NCBI GenBank assembly: GCA_049976445.1
Contig: JBMFIF010000002.1
Span: forward strand, 1-64,000
Direction of reading: 5' to 3'
Length of the DNA: 64,000 bases
Origin: JAVZOV01 sp049976445
GTDB taxonomy: Archaea > Thermoproteota > Thermoprotei > Gearchaeales > WAQG01
Below, piece by piece: positions 45,657 to 55,241 of this stretch; position 1 is the first letter of the stretch, and each line of letters opens with the position of its first letter. Made by a program: the position numbers and the translations under genes. The notes below the pieces were generated by a model. That model was not told the DNA's origin. It saw only the letters and a list, made by a program, of their open reading frames with translations, and did not search any database.

Positions 45657-46550
45657 ATGATAGTTAATGAGCTGGCGAATAGTTCGATGATACTTAAAAC
45701 AATAGAGGAGAATTATGATAGTTTCATAGAAACTGTTCTGAGCGATGTGAGCAGTGAGATTAGTAGGTTGTCTATTCATTTCGTTGGATTACAAAATTTT
45801 GCAACACTCTTTACTGATTCTAGATTTCCATATTCAATTTTTAAAACAATTCTCTTCGTGTTAACCAGCGTACCTTTAAAGGTTATTTTTGGAATTATAA
45901 TAGCATTTCTTTTTTCAAGTCCACTAATTTACGGTAGAAAAATTATGCGAGCAATGTTATTAATTCCATGGGCTCTACCAGTACTCCTCTCAGTAACAAC
46001 ATGGAGAATGCTATTTGCCCCCGATGGCCCATTAGCCTTGATTCTCAGTCAGATGTTAAATTATAAATTCAGCATCTATACTCATGAATGGGATGCATTT
46101 TTTGTGTATAATATTGTAGAGATGTGGTTAGCATACCCATTCATAATGACTATAACAATGGGTGCAATAGCAAGTGTACCTAAAGAATTTATAGAGGCAT
46201 CATATATGGATGGGATAAGCGTTTTCTCTCGGTTTAGAAAAATCATGTTACCTTTAACAATTAAACCTATACTCTTTGCAACAATACTTACTAGTGGCGC
46301 ATCGTTACAGGCGTTTATGGTACCGTTACTTATAAACGATGGTGGACCAACAACTATGATAAAGTTACCAGGATTTACTTCAACCCTTGGAAATGCAAAC
46401 GAATTAATGATCCTTTATGGATACAATAGAGCCTGGCTAGATCAACAATATGGTCTTTCGACAGCTACATTTCTCGTAGTCGTCGCTATTCTATTCATAT
46501 ATGCATTAATATGGTTTTACTTCATCTATAGAAGAGGTACCACAAAATGA
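45657..46550 (+). CDS. Sugar ABC permease, MalF-like, N-terminally truncated
   Basis: 297 residues. From GLQNFATLFTDSRFP onward it is a MalF-type permease with the EAA loop EASYMDGISVFSRFRKIMLP. The first membrane segment and the usual cytoplasmic start are missing; instead the frame opens with NELANSSMILKTIEENYDSF, and the open frame extends upstream only to a TGA near 45612. With the broken ATPase upstream and no solute-binding protein, the transporter is probably dead. Confidence 0.75.
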   Translation: MIVNELANSSMILKTIEENYDSFIETVLSDVSSEISRLSIHFVGLQNFATLFTDSRFPYSIFKTILFVLTSVPLKVIFGIIIAFLFSSPLIYGRKIMRAMLLIPWALPVLLSVTTWRMLFAPDGPLALILSQMLNYKFSIYTHEWDAFFVYNIVEMWLAYPFIMTITMGAIASVPKEFIEASYMDGISVFSRFRKIMLPLTIKPILFATILTSGASLQAFMVPLLINDGGPTTMIKLPGFTSTLGNANELMILYGYNRAWLDQQYGLSTATFLVVVAILFIYALIWFYFIYRRGTTK

Positions 46551-47401
46551 AAGTATTCAAATTTAGGTATTATATTATCAAACTGACATTAACATTAGTT
46601 GCAATACTAATAGTCTTTATGATTCTTTATCCATTGATGTATGATATCATGACTTCAATAGTAAGTGGACAAACATTAGTGACAAGCATTAATGATATGA
46701 CAAAACGTGGTCTATCAGTATCGCATTATTTATCAGCCATAACTGATCCACATTTCATTAACGCAACAATAATAAGTATTATGGTAGCATTAGTGAATAT
46801 CATATTATCACTACTAATAATAACACCAGCAGCCTATGCATTTTCAAGGTTTGAGTTTTTCGGAAAGAACACATTACTAATACTTTATCTAATACTTAGT
46901 CAAATAGGTGGAGGGTTTGGAATTGCAAGCGTAATAGCATTGTACGTATTTTTATTAAAACTTAATGCATTAGGGTTACCTGTAATAGGTAATCCATTAG
47001 TCTTACCAATCATATACACATCCACAGCAGTGCCATTCCAGACGTGGTTAATCAAAAACTATTTTGACTCATTACCTAAAAGTTTAGATGAAGCTGCATT
47101 TATAGATGGTGTTAGATGGAATGATATAATATTCAGAGTGATCTTGCCAGCATCAAAACCAGCTATTATAATCATAGCATTATTTGCATTCATGGGGGCA
47201 TGGGGAGAATTCATAATAGCCAATTTTCTAAGAATTGAGACATTAGCGGCATACATTTATGAAACAGCCACAGGACAAACAATATATTGGAGTGACTTCG
47301 CTGCAAGAACACTACTTTTCGCAATACCAATAATCATAATGTACGTGTTGACACAAAAATACATAGGAGAAGCAATGAAGTACGGAGCTGGAAAACTCTA
47401 A
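46547..47401 (+). CDS. Sugar ABC permease, MalG-like
   Basis: 284 residues, six membrane segments, EAA loop EAAFIDGVRWNDIIFRVILPASKP. Appears intact and overlaps the MalF-like gene by 4 nt. No functional ATPase or binding protein nearby. Confidence 0.85.
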   Translation: MKVFKFRYYIIKLTLTLVAILIVFMILYPLMYDIMTSIVSGQTLVTSINDMTKRGLSVSHYLSAITDPHFINATIISIMVALVNIILSLLIITPAAYAFSRFEFFGKNTLLILYLILSQIGGGFGIASVIALYVFLLKLNALGLPVIGNPLVLPIIYTSTAVPFQTWLIKNYFDSLPKSLDEAAFIDGVRWNDIIFRVILPASKPAIIIIALFAFMGAWGEFIIANFLRIETLAAYIYETATGQTIYWSDFAARTLLFAIPIIIMYVLTQKYIGEAMKYGAGKL

Positions 47402-47503
47402 ATACTTATAACTAAAATTAAAATCTTATTCTTTATACTAAGTAAGAGTTACCTGTGTTTATGTTTATATTTATTTGTGTTTTTGTGTTATGTGGTGCTA
47501 GAA

Positions 47504-48433
47504 ATGGTTAGAATTTTGGTTACTGATCAAGTTCATGAAAGTGGTTTAAAATTGCTCAAAGAAAATAATTTTGATGTCGATGTTTTACTGGGAATTGATG
47601 AGGGTAATCTTGCGAGAATTGTTGGTAATTATGATGGATTGATCGTAAGAGGGAGGACTAAAGTTACTGAAAGAGTTTTAGAAAATTCTGGTAAACTTAA
47701 AATCATAGTACGAGCAGGTGTAGGACTTGATAATATAGATTTAAATGTTGCAAAGAAAAAGGGTATTTTTGTATATAATACACCTGGTGCGCCTTCTGTC
47801 GCTGTCGCGGAATTAACTGTTGGTTTAATTGTATGTGTTTTGAGAGGTATTGGTAAGGGTTATTATGATCTCAGGCATGGTAAATGGAGTAAAAATGAAC
47901 TCATGGGTCGTGAGATTCGTGGTAAGGTTGTGAGTATTATAGGGTTTGGGAGGATCGGTTATGAAGTTGCTAAACGTCTTAAAGCGTTTGATGCAAAAAT
48001 TGTAGTCTATGATGTAGATAGGAATAGAGAAATTCTTGCAAGAAGTCTTGGTGTTGATTTTGCTAATAGTTTAGAAGAAGCTCTTTCAGTTGGTGATATA
48101 GTTACACTTCATGTGCCTTTATTGCCTGAGACTAGACATTTAATTAATGCTGAGAAAATAAAAATTATGAAACGCGGGGCTTATTTAATCAACGTAGCAC
48201 GTGGTGAAGTTATTGATGAAAAAGCTCTACTTGATGCACTAAAGAACGGTCAGTTATCTGGCGTAGCATTGGATGTTTTTTCAGTTGAGCCTCCTAAAGA
48301 ACCTTGGGAGCTTGAATTACTTTCTCTTCCAAACGTGATCGCAACGCCACACATAGGAGCTCAAACAATTGAAACTCAAGAGGCTGAATCATTAGAAGCT
48401 GCAAAAATCATTATAGATTTCTTTAAAAAATAA
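47504..48433 (+). CDS. serA: D-3-phosphoglycerate dehydrogenase-like 2-hydroxyacid dehydrogenase
   Basis: 309 residues. NAD motif GFGRIGYEVA, catalytic Arg in VARGEVID, Glu in DVFSVEPP, and His in TPHIGAQT. No ACT domain, as in short archaeal SerA forms. ATG 47504 is preferred to 47477, since the fold begins MVRILVTD. Confidence 0.85.
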   Translation: MVRILVTDQVHESGLKLLKENNFDVDVLLGIDEGNLARIVGNYDGLIVRGRTKVTERVLENSGKLKIIVRAGVGLDNIDLNVAKKKGIFVYNTPGAPSVAVAELTVGLIVCVLRGIGKGYYDLRHGKWSKNELMGREIRGKVVSIIGFGRIGYEVAKRLKAFDAKIVVYDVDRNREILARSLGVDFANSLEEALSVGDIVTLHVPLLPETRHLINAEKIKIMKRGAYLINVARGEVIDEKALLDALKNGQLSGVALDVFSVEPPKEPWELELLSLPNVIATPHIGAQTIETQEAESLEAAKIIIDFFKK

Positions 48434-48546
48434 TTTTTTATTAAATTTTGCAAAATTAAAGTGGTTATTGGTTTGCATATACATGATTGTTATTTTATCG
48501 TTTGTAAAAATATATTAATCAATTAATTTATTTTCAGTATGCTGAA

Positions 48547-49266
48547 ATGAGTGTTGTAGAGCTAAAGAATGTGACAAAGGTTTATAGGTTGCCTGGCGCA
48601 CCAGAGGTTTGGGCATTAAGGAATATAAACTTGAAAGTAAGGAGAGGGGAATTTCTATCTATAATGGGACCTTCAGGTCATGGGAAAACTACATTGCTTC
48701 AGATTATAGGTCTGCTTGATAAACCAACATCTGGAACTGTTATTATAAATGGTGTTGAAGTTAATGGTCTTAGTGATAATGAGCTTGCAAGGTTTAGAAA
48801 TAAAGTATTAGGATTTGTTTTTCAACAGTATAATTTGATTAATAGAATGAGTGTCCTAGAAAATATAGAGATACCATTAATAATAAGAGGGATTCCTAGG
48901 AGTAAAAGAATTGAGATTGTGAAAGAAGCATTAATGATGGTTGGCGGGGATCTTACATGGCTTACTAAAAAGCCTTCTCAATTATCAGGTGGTCAACAAC
49001 AGAGAGTAGCAATAGCAAGAGCTATCGTGGGTAATCCAGAAATAATATTAGCGGATGAACCGACTGGTAATCTCGATTCAGAATCTTCTAAGATAATAAT
49101 GGAAACATTTGTGAAACTTAATAAAACTGGTAAAACAATAATCATGGTCACGCATAATCCTGAAATTGCCATGTGTAGCGAAAGGATAGTATTAATTAGA
49201 GATGGTATCATAGTTGGTGAAGAAAGATCAGACCCTAGTAAAAGCATTCTTTATGTTAAACGTTAA
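48547..49266 (+). CDS. ABC exporter ATPase, LolD/MacB type
   Basis: 239 residues. Walker A GPSGHGKTT, signature LSGGQQQR, Walker B ILADEPTGNLDSES, switch VTHNPE, all intact. First gene of an operon with the surface protein and the MacB-like permease. Confidence 0.92.
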   Translation: MSVVELKNVTKVYRLPGAPEVWALRNINLKVRRGEFLSIMGPSGHGKTTLLQIIGLLDKPTSGTVIINGVEVNGLSDNELARFRNKVLGFVFQQYNLINRMSVLENIEIPLIIRGIPRSKRIEIVKEALMMVGGDLTWLTKKPSQLSGGQQQRVAIARAIVGNPEIILADEPTGNLDSESSKIIMETFVKLNKTGKTIIMVTHNPEIAMCSERIVLIRDGIIVGEERSDPSKSILYVKR

Positions 49267-49334
49267 CCTCCTATATTTTGTGAAGATAAACTAAAAACTT
49301 AAATTTATCTGAGAATTATTAATTTGAGTAAAAA

Positions 49335-52300
49335 ATGAAAAATCGATTTATTGCTGCATTTTTGATGATTTTTATTTTATTGGAGATTCCGCTGTATCTT
49401 CAATCTGTGTTTGCTTCAGGTAATTTTACGTTAGTATCTACATTATGGGGTTCTCAATCTAACCCTCAAAAGGTTTATCCTGGAAGTAGTAATGTAAGAT
49501 TTATTGTTCTAATTAGGAATGATTATTCAAATTTAGTCAGTGTTGTTGGGTATCTCAGCTTACCTTATGGATTTTCTGGTACGAATGGTGGAAATGTTTT
49601 AAGTGCTGTCGGTTACATATCAACAAATAACACTATAAGATATAATATAAATAAGGGGGAAATCTTTGAACTTGATTATTTCTTAAATATAGCTGGCTTT
49701 TTAGCTCCGGGCACTTATTACGGTAATTTGACCTTGAATTTTACTAACTCTACATTTTCAAACGGTAATTTTACTATGAATGTGCCAATGACAGTTAGTA
49801 GTTTTCCAACATTTAATTTTCAAATTATTAGTGTATACTGGTCAACAACTGGAGGTACTATAGTTAACGCTGTACCTGGCACAAGAAACGTTGAACTTAA
49901 CGTTATTCTTAAAAATATTGGCACTGACAATATCAATAGTATATCGGCTCAACTAATTCTAAACAAGCCATTTAATCCTAATAAAGTTATGAGTAGTGCA
50001 CAGCAAGTAAATAAAGGCAGCACGTTTACGCTAACGTTTACAGGTATTTCAATTGATTTTGCCAGCGCACCTGGTAACTATATGGAACAGTTAATGATTA
50101 ACTCTACTTTTATTGGATACGGAGGAGCTACTAGCACATACACAAATATGATTAATTTATCATTAGTAATAGGGAACTATTCAAATGCAGGAATACAAAT
50201 TGTTAGTGTTCAGTGGAATGGTGGTGAAAAGGTTTATTCCGGATCTAGGAAAGTTTCATTAGATGTAGTAATACAAAACATGGGAAGCTACACAATAAGT
50301 AATATGTTATCACGTATAATTCTTCCTAGTGGTTTCACCAATGCATATGGTTCAAACATAATTAATACAACATCTACTGCTGTCCTAAATTACGGAAATA
50401 GTATTACATTAAACTTTAGTCCAATATACATAGGTGACTCTACAAAACCTGGTATTTATTATGTTAGACTTGTTATTATGTCAGTTGTTTCAATAGATAA
50501 CACAAATCTGATAGCAAAGGATAATTTTACCATACCGATTTATGTTAATGATTTAATAACACCAATTGATCTGGTAAGTGTAGATTGGTCTTATAATGGA
50601 AATCCAGCACCTGCTTTACCAGGATCGCAATATGTAATACTGTCAATCACTTTTGTAAATAGAGGAGAAGATACATATTCAGGTTTTCAACCGAGGTTAA
50701 TACTACCCCGAGGTTTTACGGTCTTTGGAACTAGTGCAGATCCTGGTCCTATTACGCCAGGTTCAATATTTACGGTTAGATCTTATGTGAATGTTAGTGA
50801 TACCGTATTACCAGGGAATTATATTGCGAATTTAACTTTAAGGTTTAGTGTAAATCCATCAGGTATAAATACTGTTGGATCGATGAACTTCTCAATACCA
50901 CTTTACATAATGGATCCTAAAGGTTTTGATACCAAAATATCCATAGTAAATGCTTATTGGGGCACTGGTACCCCTAATCCAGTTTATCCAGGATCTAAAA
51001 ATGTACCTTTAACTGTTGAGATTGTTAATGTTGGACTTTATACAGCACAAGCTGTTCAAATAGGTATTTCTGCTCCTGAAACTTTCACACCAATAATTAA
51101 TTCAACTAGCGTCACATCTACATTACCTTCAGGTTCCTTTGCCTCTGCTGTCTTGTATTTTGATATATCACCACATACTACTCCAGGATCTTATGTGTTC
51201 TTAGTGAACGTGAAATATTTTATAAGTGTTTATGGTGCAACAATATATAGATATGTTAAATTTGTTTTTGTATTGTATGTATCTCAACCAACTTCAGGGC
51301 CTCCATATATTAATGTAGTTAATTCGGGTTGGCTTAATAATTATCCTGTATATCCTGGGACTCAGAATGCTACATTCAGTTTAACTATAAACAATGAGGC
51401 GCCATTTCCGATTGCTGGGATTCATTTAAAACTTGTTTTACCTAGAGGATTTACACCTGGAGTCAATGGAGTAGAATCATACATAGGAGGCCCAATACAG
51501 CAATGGCAAACAGCGTCTGCAAGTTTTAGTATAAATGTTAATGCGAGCACATTACCTGGATTATATACTGCATCCTTAAAAATTGATTATATTTTATTGA
51601 GTGGAGGAAATAACTTAAAGAATAGCGAAGAGAAAGAGATAGTACTACGTGTAAACTCGTTAAAAGGTTTTGAATATATTACATATAATTGGGTCGGATA
51701 TGCTCCGAACCCGGGTAATGTAGGAGCTACTTTGATTGTTCTTGTCAGAAATACAGAGGTGCCAACTATGAAGGGAATCGTTGCAGAGATTCAGTTACCA
51801 AAAGGTTTTAACTCTACAATAACTGGGACAAGAGTTTTTAATGTAACACCTTATATATTTACTTCTATAAATCAGGTTCAGAATTTATTACAACGCACAC
51901 CTGTTTCTAGCTTACAATTTATGGTTCCTCAACAAGCAACACAAGCAAATCTCGGAGATTTCCTGGCAATACCTATATCAGTATCTATTAACAAAAATGT
52001 AACCCCAGGCTATTATCCGATAATAATAAAGCTTAATTTTTTAGATCAATGGAATGTTGTTAGGAACGTTATAGTTAATGGAGACTTCTGGCTACCAGGT
52101 TCATCAAACATTATTCAAGTTGTAGAAGGAAAATCTAAGTTATTAGTTGGTAATAGGACTGCAGAAATCAATATATATCTTAGGAATAATGGTTCATCGT
52201 CAGTTTACAACGTGTATGTTGCAATAACTAACATGGAAGCACCAATCTCGATATCGTCAACTGTGAAATATATACCTATAATTGGGCCCAATTCTGAAGT

Positions 52301-52913
52301 GCCCGTATCATGGGTTGTATCCGTAAGCCCTTCAATCAGTTATTTGGGGTCAGTACCGATAGTACTTTCAATTACTTTTGTAGATCCTGCAGGCTTCAGG
52401 CATAATATTACTCAGACAGCAATTCTTTTCATAGAAGGTCTTGCTGAAATAAAGTTCGTTGATGTAACCGTGGAGCCAAAACCTATCTATTTAGGTTCCA
52501 CAATAACAATATCGGCAACATTAATCAACTTAGGAACTTATAAGGCCGGAAACGTTGAGGCATGGTTAGAGGGTAATGACATAATTACACTTTCTAATTC
52601 ATATACGTTTGTGGGTGATATAGATGTTGGTTCGCAAATACCGATAAGTTTATCAGCTAATATAAGCAACAAAGCTGTAAATAAAACAATCGTGTATATA
52701 GTAATTAAATTTAAGAATGTTTTTAATGAAATAACGACTGAACGGTATCCGATAGTTCTGAACATTACATATAAACCTCCACAGACGCAAACACAAGCGC
52801 AGAGTCTTATTTTACCAAATGTATACGAACTTTTAATAATTGTAGCTACTGTTATATTCCTATCAGTAAGTGGATATATGATCTATCTCTTGTATAAGAA
52901 AACAAAGCATTAA
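49335..52913 (+). CDS. Giant membrane-anchored surface protein with about nine tandem NEW3/CARDB-like repeats
   Basis: 1192 residues. Signal peptide (about 1-28) and a C-terminal anchor (about 1167-1186, then KKTKH). Between them are about nine beta-rich repeats of some 110-140 residues, each opening like VYPGSxNVxLxVxIxN and closing PGxYxxxLxxxF, the pattern of NEW3/CARDB domains (COG1361, S-layer-like). Many N-x-S/T sites suggest glycosylation. Placed between exporter ATPase and permease, it is probably the outer partner of that transporter. Confidence 0.8.
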   Translation: MKNRFIAAFLMIFILLEIPLYLQSVFASGNFTLVSTLWGSQSNPQKVYPGSSNVRFIVLIRNDYSNLVSVVGYLSLPYGFSGTNGGNVLSAVGYISTNNTIRYNINKGEIFELDYFLNIAGFLAPGTYYGNLTLNFTNSTFSNGNFTMNVPMTVSSFPTFNFQIISVYWSTTGGTIVNAVPGTRNVELNVILKNIGTDNINSISAQLILNKPFNPNKVMSSAQQVNKGSTFTLTFTGISIDFASAPGNYMEQLMINSTFIGYGGATSTYTNMINLSLVIGNYSNAGIQIVSVQWNGGEKVYSGSRKVSLDVVIQNMGSYTISNMLSRIILPSGFTNAYGSNIINTTSTAVLNYGNSITLNFSPIYIGDSTKPGIYYVRLVIMSVVSIDNTNLIAKDNFTIPIYVNDLITPIDLVSVDWSYNGNPAPALPGSQYVILSITFVNRGEDTYSGFQPRLILPRGFTVFGTSADPGPITPGSIFTVRSYVNVSDTVLPGNYIANLTLRFSVNPSGINTVGSMNFSIPLYIMDPKGFDTKISIVNAYWGTGTPNPVYPGSKNVPLTVEIVNVGLYTAQAVQIGISAPETFTPIINSTSVTSTLPSGSFASAVLYFDISPHTTPGSYVFLVNVKYFISVYGATIYRYVKFVFVLYVSQPTSGPPYINVVNSGWLNNYPVYPGTQNATFSLTINNEAPFPIAGIHLKLVLPRGFTPGVNGVESYIGGPIQQWQTASASFSINVNASTLPGLYTASLKIDYILLSGGNNLKNSEEKEIVLRVNSLKGFEYITYNWVGYAPNPGNVGATLIVLVRNTEVPTMKGIVAEIQLPKGFNSTITGTRVFNVTPYIFTSINQVQNLLQRTPVSSLQFMVPQQATQANLGDFLAIPISVSINKNVTPGYYPIIIKLNFLDQWNVVRNVIVNGDFWLPGSSNIIQVVEGKSKLLVGNRTAEINIYLRNNGSSSVYNVYVAITNMEAPISISSTVKYIPIIGPNSEVPVSWVVSVSPSISYLGSVPIVLSITFVDPAGFRHNITQTAILFIEGLAEIKFVDVTVEPKPIYLGSTITISATLINLGTYKAGNVEAWLEGNDIITLSNSYTFVGDIDVGSQIPISLSANISNKAVNKTIVYIVIKFKNVFNEITTERYPIVLNITYKPPQTQTQAQSLILPNVYELLIIVATVIFLSVSGYMIYLLYKKTKH

Positions 52914-52923
52914 GTGATTATTT

Positions 52924-54141
52924 ATGATAAGGGTTAGTGATATTTTTAGATTCGCTTTCTCGATACTAACTGAAAAGAAATTAAGAGCTATTTTAACTAT
53001 TATAGGAATAGCAATAGGCCCTGCTGCTATGGTCACGATAATAGGTACAACCCAAGGATACTCGTTAACTATAGTAAATAGTCTCACTTCATTAGGCCAG
53101 AACATTATTGTAGCTTTTCCTGAGAAAGGTTATAGTTTTACTGATAATACAGTTAACACTCTTAAATCATTAAGCTATGTGAAAACAGCAATACCATTTT
53201 ATACTTCACAAGGTATAATAAAAAGATCTGACGGATCACAACTTACTGTTTCAATTTATGCCACTAACCTAGATGAATTGTTTAAAGCCGTTTCTAGTTT
53301 AGAACTTGAAAGTGGTATTATTCCTAATCCTACATCATACACATCAGGCATATTAGGTCATGATATAGTATATAAGGATAATAATAAGTTGATCAATGTG
53401 GGCGATTCCGTAGGAATAAAGATTGTCATTGCAAAAGGTAATAATTTAGAAGTAAAAAATATCAATGTAAGGATTTCTGGTATATTAAGTAAATACGGCA
53501 GTGCATTAGTCCTTAACCCTGATTCAACACTATTTTTGCCTCTTCAAGCCGGTCGCTCATTACTATCGATGAACAACTACAGTGGAATATTGGTCGTTGC
53601 AGTAGATAGTTCGCATGTGGTGAATATAGTCGATGAAATCAAAAATAAATATCAAGATTTAGTAACCACATTTGCATTCCAACAGATTGCTAATATAATT
53701 AGTTCAGTCGTAGATACATTAAACTTTCTGCTTTTTGCTTTATCTTCATCAGCATTTAGTGTAGCAGTTACTGGAACAATGGCTACCATGTTCACATCTG
53801 TGATAGAAAGAAGCAAAGAGATAGGCGTGCTTAAAGCAATGGGATATTCGAATGCGCTTGTTCTATTGTTAATCACAACTGAGGCACTTTTAATGAGTTT
53901 ATTAGGGGGCATAATGGGAGTAATAATTGGAGCTATTGGAGCTAACATCCTTTCTTCGGCAGGTTCGTTTGTAATTAGGGGAGTAAGCGAATCAATAACA
54001 ATAAAAGCAGGGCCTTTAATAACTATTGATCTAATATTAAGGTCTATAGGTATGGCTATAGTTGTTGGTATAATAGGGGGTTTCATACCAGCTTATAGAG
54101 CATCTAAGATACAACCAGCTATTGCACTTAGATACGAGTAA
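52924..54141 (+). CDS. MacB/FtsX-like ABC permease
   Basis: 405 residues. TM1 at about 20-42 is followed by a MacB periplasmic-type domain (to about 265) and three C-terminal segments, with ERSKEIGVLKAMGYS as the coupling helix. Partner of the ATPase at 48547; starts 10 bp after the surface protein. Confidence 0.9.
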   Translation: MIRVSDIFRFAFSILTEKKLRAILTIIGIAIGPAAMVTIIGTTQGYSLTIVNSLTSLGQNIIVAFPEKGYSFTDNTVNTLKSLSYVKTAIPFYTSQGIIKRSDGSQLTVSIYATNLDELFKAVSSLELESGIIPNPTSYTSGILGHDIVYKDNNKLINVGDSVGIKIVIAKGNNLEVKNINVRISGILSKYGSALVLNPDSTLFLPLQAGRSLLSMNNYSGILVVAVDSSHVVNIVDEIKNKYQDLVTTFAFQQIANIISSVVDTLNFLLFALSSSAFSVAVTGTMATMFTSVIERSKEIGVLKAMGYSNALVLLLITTEALLMSLLGGIMGVIIGAIGANILSSAGSFVIRGVSESITIKAGPLITIDLILRSIGMAIVVGIIGGFIPAYRASKIQPAIALRYE

Positions 54142-54152
54142 TAGTTTAATTT

Positions 54153-55241
54153 TTAAGTATCTTTCTCCATGCTTTTTATTTTCTTTAATATGTAACGGTC
54201 TATTATTGCTGTTAGACCGTATTTACTGAATGCTTCAAGTTCAGCTTTTAGGCCTATCTTCTTAAATGCTCTAAGTTGTTCTGCCCATATGCCATCGCTA
54301 TATCTAGGGTCTCTTTCTAATGTTATTAAACGTTGTACATCGATAGTGTTTAGTTTAAGTGCAGGTAAGTCGTATTTTTTAATATCTGTTGCCCATATGC
54401 CCACCCACTTGGCATTAGGTGTTGCTAGAAATGGTATATGAGCTGCTTGTGCTGATCCTGATGTGATGACCCTTGCGATGTGCATTCCCCATGGATCCGC
54501 ATCGGTAAGAATGTATACCGGTAGTCCTAATTCTTCATGTAATCTTCTTATGACAATTCTGGTAAATCTTGGTGCTTGGCCTCCGGTATCTATAAGGATT
54601 GCATTTAGTTTGTTGTAAAGCCCTTCTTCTATGAATCTTCTAAACATTGCTCCTTTTTCTACAGCTATAACCATTCTTGCGTTTGTTTCGATGAATTTTG
54701 CTGTTGCAATAGAAAGTCCTATGTTTTTGCCATCAGGATCTGACATTAAGTTTACCTTTAATCCTGCGTGGCTTTCAGGTGTTGTATATTCAATGGTCAA
54801 ATCACCAAATATCGAGCTTTTCTCTTCAGGTAGAATGTTAAATGTTTCGCGTGGTACACCTAGTATGCTTTCTAGCTCAACAACTACATTATCTGATTCA
54901 TCTTGTTCATCAAACTTGATTGCTTCGTCGTTGAATGAATGATAGTATAGATCTCTGAGACTGCACGATTTGCCCTTATCTACTAGATTTGTTTTTGCAA
55001 AAGCTGCAACCCACATTAATCTTGCGAATGCCTTTGATTGTTTTATGTTTGAACTGCTCCTTATTGACATTTTTTCTCCTAATTTTACTACTCCTTTTTC
55101 TGGGTCATATATGATGTTTGAAACGCTTCTTACAGGCAGTTTTATTTTTGGATATAAACCAGATTCTAACTGTTTATATACTTCAAGACCAAGAAGTCTT
55201 AATCGTTCCGATATATTCATTCTATCGTTATTCATACTCAT
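54153..55241 (-). CDS. top6A: DNA topoisomerase VI subunit A
   Basis: 362 residues. Catalytic tyrosine within LRDLYYHSF and Toprim acidic motif ILTDADPWGMHIA. Cuts DNA in the type IIB enzyme; Spo11 homologue. Overlaps top6B by 4 nt. Confidence 0.95.
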   Translation of the reverse strand: MSMNNDRMNISERLRLLGLEVYKQLESGLYPKIKLPVRSVSNIIYDPEKGVVKLGEKMSIRSSSNIKQSKAFARLMWVAAFAKTNLVDKGKSCSLRDLYYHSFNDEAIKFDEQDESDNVVVELESILGVPRETFNILPEEKSSIFGDLTIEYTTPESHAGLKVNLMSDPDGKNIGLSIATAKFIETNARMVIAVEKGAMFRRFIEEGLYNKLNAILIDTGGQAPRFTRIVIRRLHEELGLPVYILTDADPWGMHIARVITSGSAQAAHIPFLATPNAKWVGIWATDIKKYDLPALKLNTIDVQRLITLERDPRYSDGIWAEQLRAFKKIGLKAELEAFSKYGLTAIIDRYILKKIKSMEKDT

